From the NCBI GenBank assembly GCA_016764015.1, contig JAESSR010000327.1, forward strand, positions 1 to 5,390: DNA of 5,390 nucleotides. Reading direction: 5' to 3'. Both the position numbers and the translations under genes were made by a program. Below, in pieces: positions 5,314 to 5,390 of this stretch. The notes under the pieces are model-generated. The model had not been told where the DNA came from and did no database searches. It worked only from the letters and a program-made list of their open reading frames with translations. Positions within the stretch are counted from its first letter, which is position 1. Every line of letters starts with the position of its first letter. The DNA comes from Phycisphaerales bacterium (GTDB lineage: Bacteria > Planctomycetota > Phycisphaerae > Phycisphaerales > UBA1924).

Positions 5314-5390
5314 GTGAAGAATGATAAGGATATCTCGGTGACGCGCGCGGTGGGGCGGTTCTTTGGGCATATCCTGGGCGCGACGACTAA
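5314..5390 (+). CDS. Possible 5' end of a hypothetical gene, cut by the window edge
   Basis: A reading frame open to the right edge begins at GTG 5314 and gives 25 codons (VKNDKDISVTRAVGRFFGHI and on). A second possible start is GTG at 5338. The third codon positions are GC-rich, like the neighbouring genes, and the frame diverges from tag with 28 bp between the starts. The ribosome-binding site is weak. The product is not recognisable from so short a piece, and a longer view is required to call it a gene. Confidence 0.4.
   Translation, partial: MKNDKDISVTRAVGRFFGHILGATT

Overview
The window reads as a chromosomal segment of a free-living Gram-negative-type bacterium, most likely a planctomycete (perhaps Phycisphaerae-like). 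That placement is inference. It rests on the style of the NuoD and NuoE proteins, a lipobox protein and a Tat-exported enzyme, complex I genes that are not in one long nuo operon, and a dispersed-type palindrome (4643-4721) of a kind I remember from planctomycete intergenic regions. I could not run a search. Base composition is moderately GC-rich by eye, and no transposase, phage, tRNA, rRNA or CRISPR signal was found.

Layout. Positions 1-264 (minus) hold the N-terminal 88 codons of a membrane permease of the ArsP_1/DUF318 (SO_0444-type) family, cut by the window edge. A 114-bp divergent intergenic region follows. It carries a near-consensus -10 that would give the permease a leaderless or nearly leaderless mRNA, a 10-bp palindrome, and a perfect TTGACA. 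Positions 379-2142 (+) encode a Tat-exported FAD-dependent amine-oxidase-type oxidoreductase. After a 135-bp gap come nuoD (2278-3567), a small lipoprotein gene overlapping it by 4 bp (3564-3953), a 100-bp gap with a TGTACA-N4-TGTACA element, and nuoE (4054-4626). A 30-bp-arm imperfect hairpin (4643-4721) separates nuoE from the convergent DNA glycosylase gene tag (4704-5285, minus), whose last codons and stop lie inside the hairpin. The beginning of one more plus-strand gene may lie at 5314-5390.

How the genes fit together. NuoD is the quinone-site subunit of the complex I peripheral arm. NuoE is the [2Fe-2S] subunit of the NADH-input module. They must work with partners encoded elsewhere (NuoB, C, F, G, the membrane subunits), since none are here. 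The lipoprotein inserted between them and coupled to nuoD is the most interesting gene. The flavoenzyme, permease and tag look like independent neighbours. I see no convincing wholly new system. The best leads are the nuoD-lipoprotein-nuoE unit, the TGTACA element ahead of nuoE, and the repeat hairpin that supplies the end of tag.
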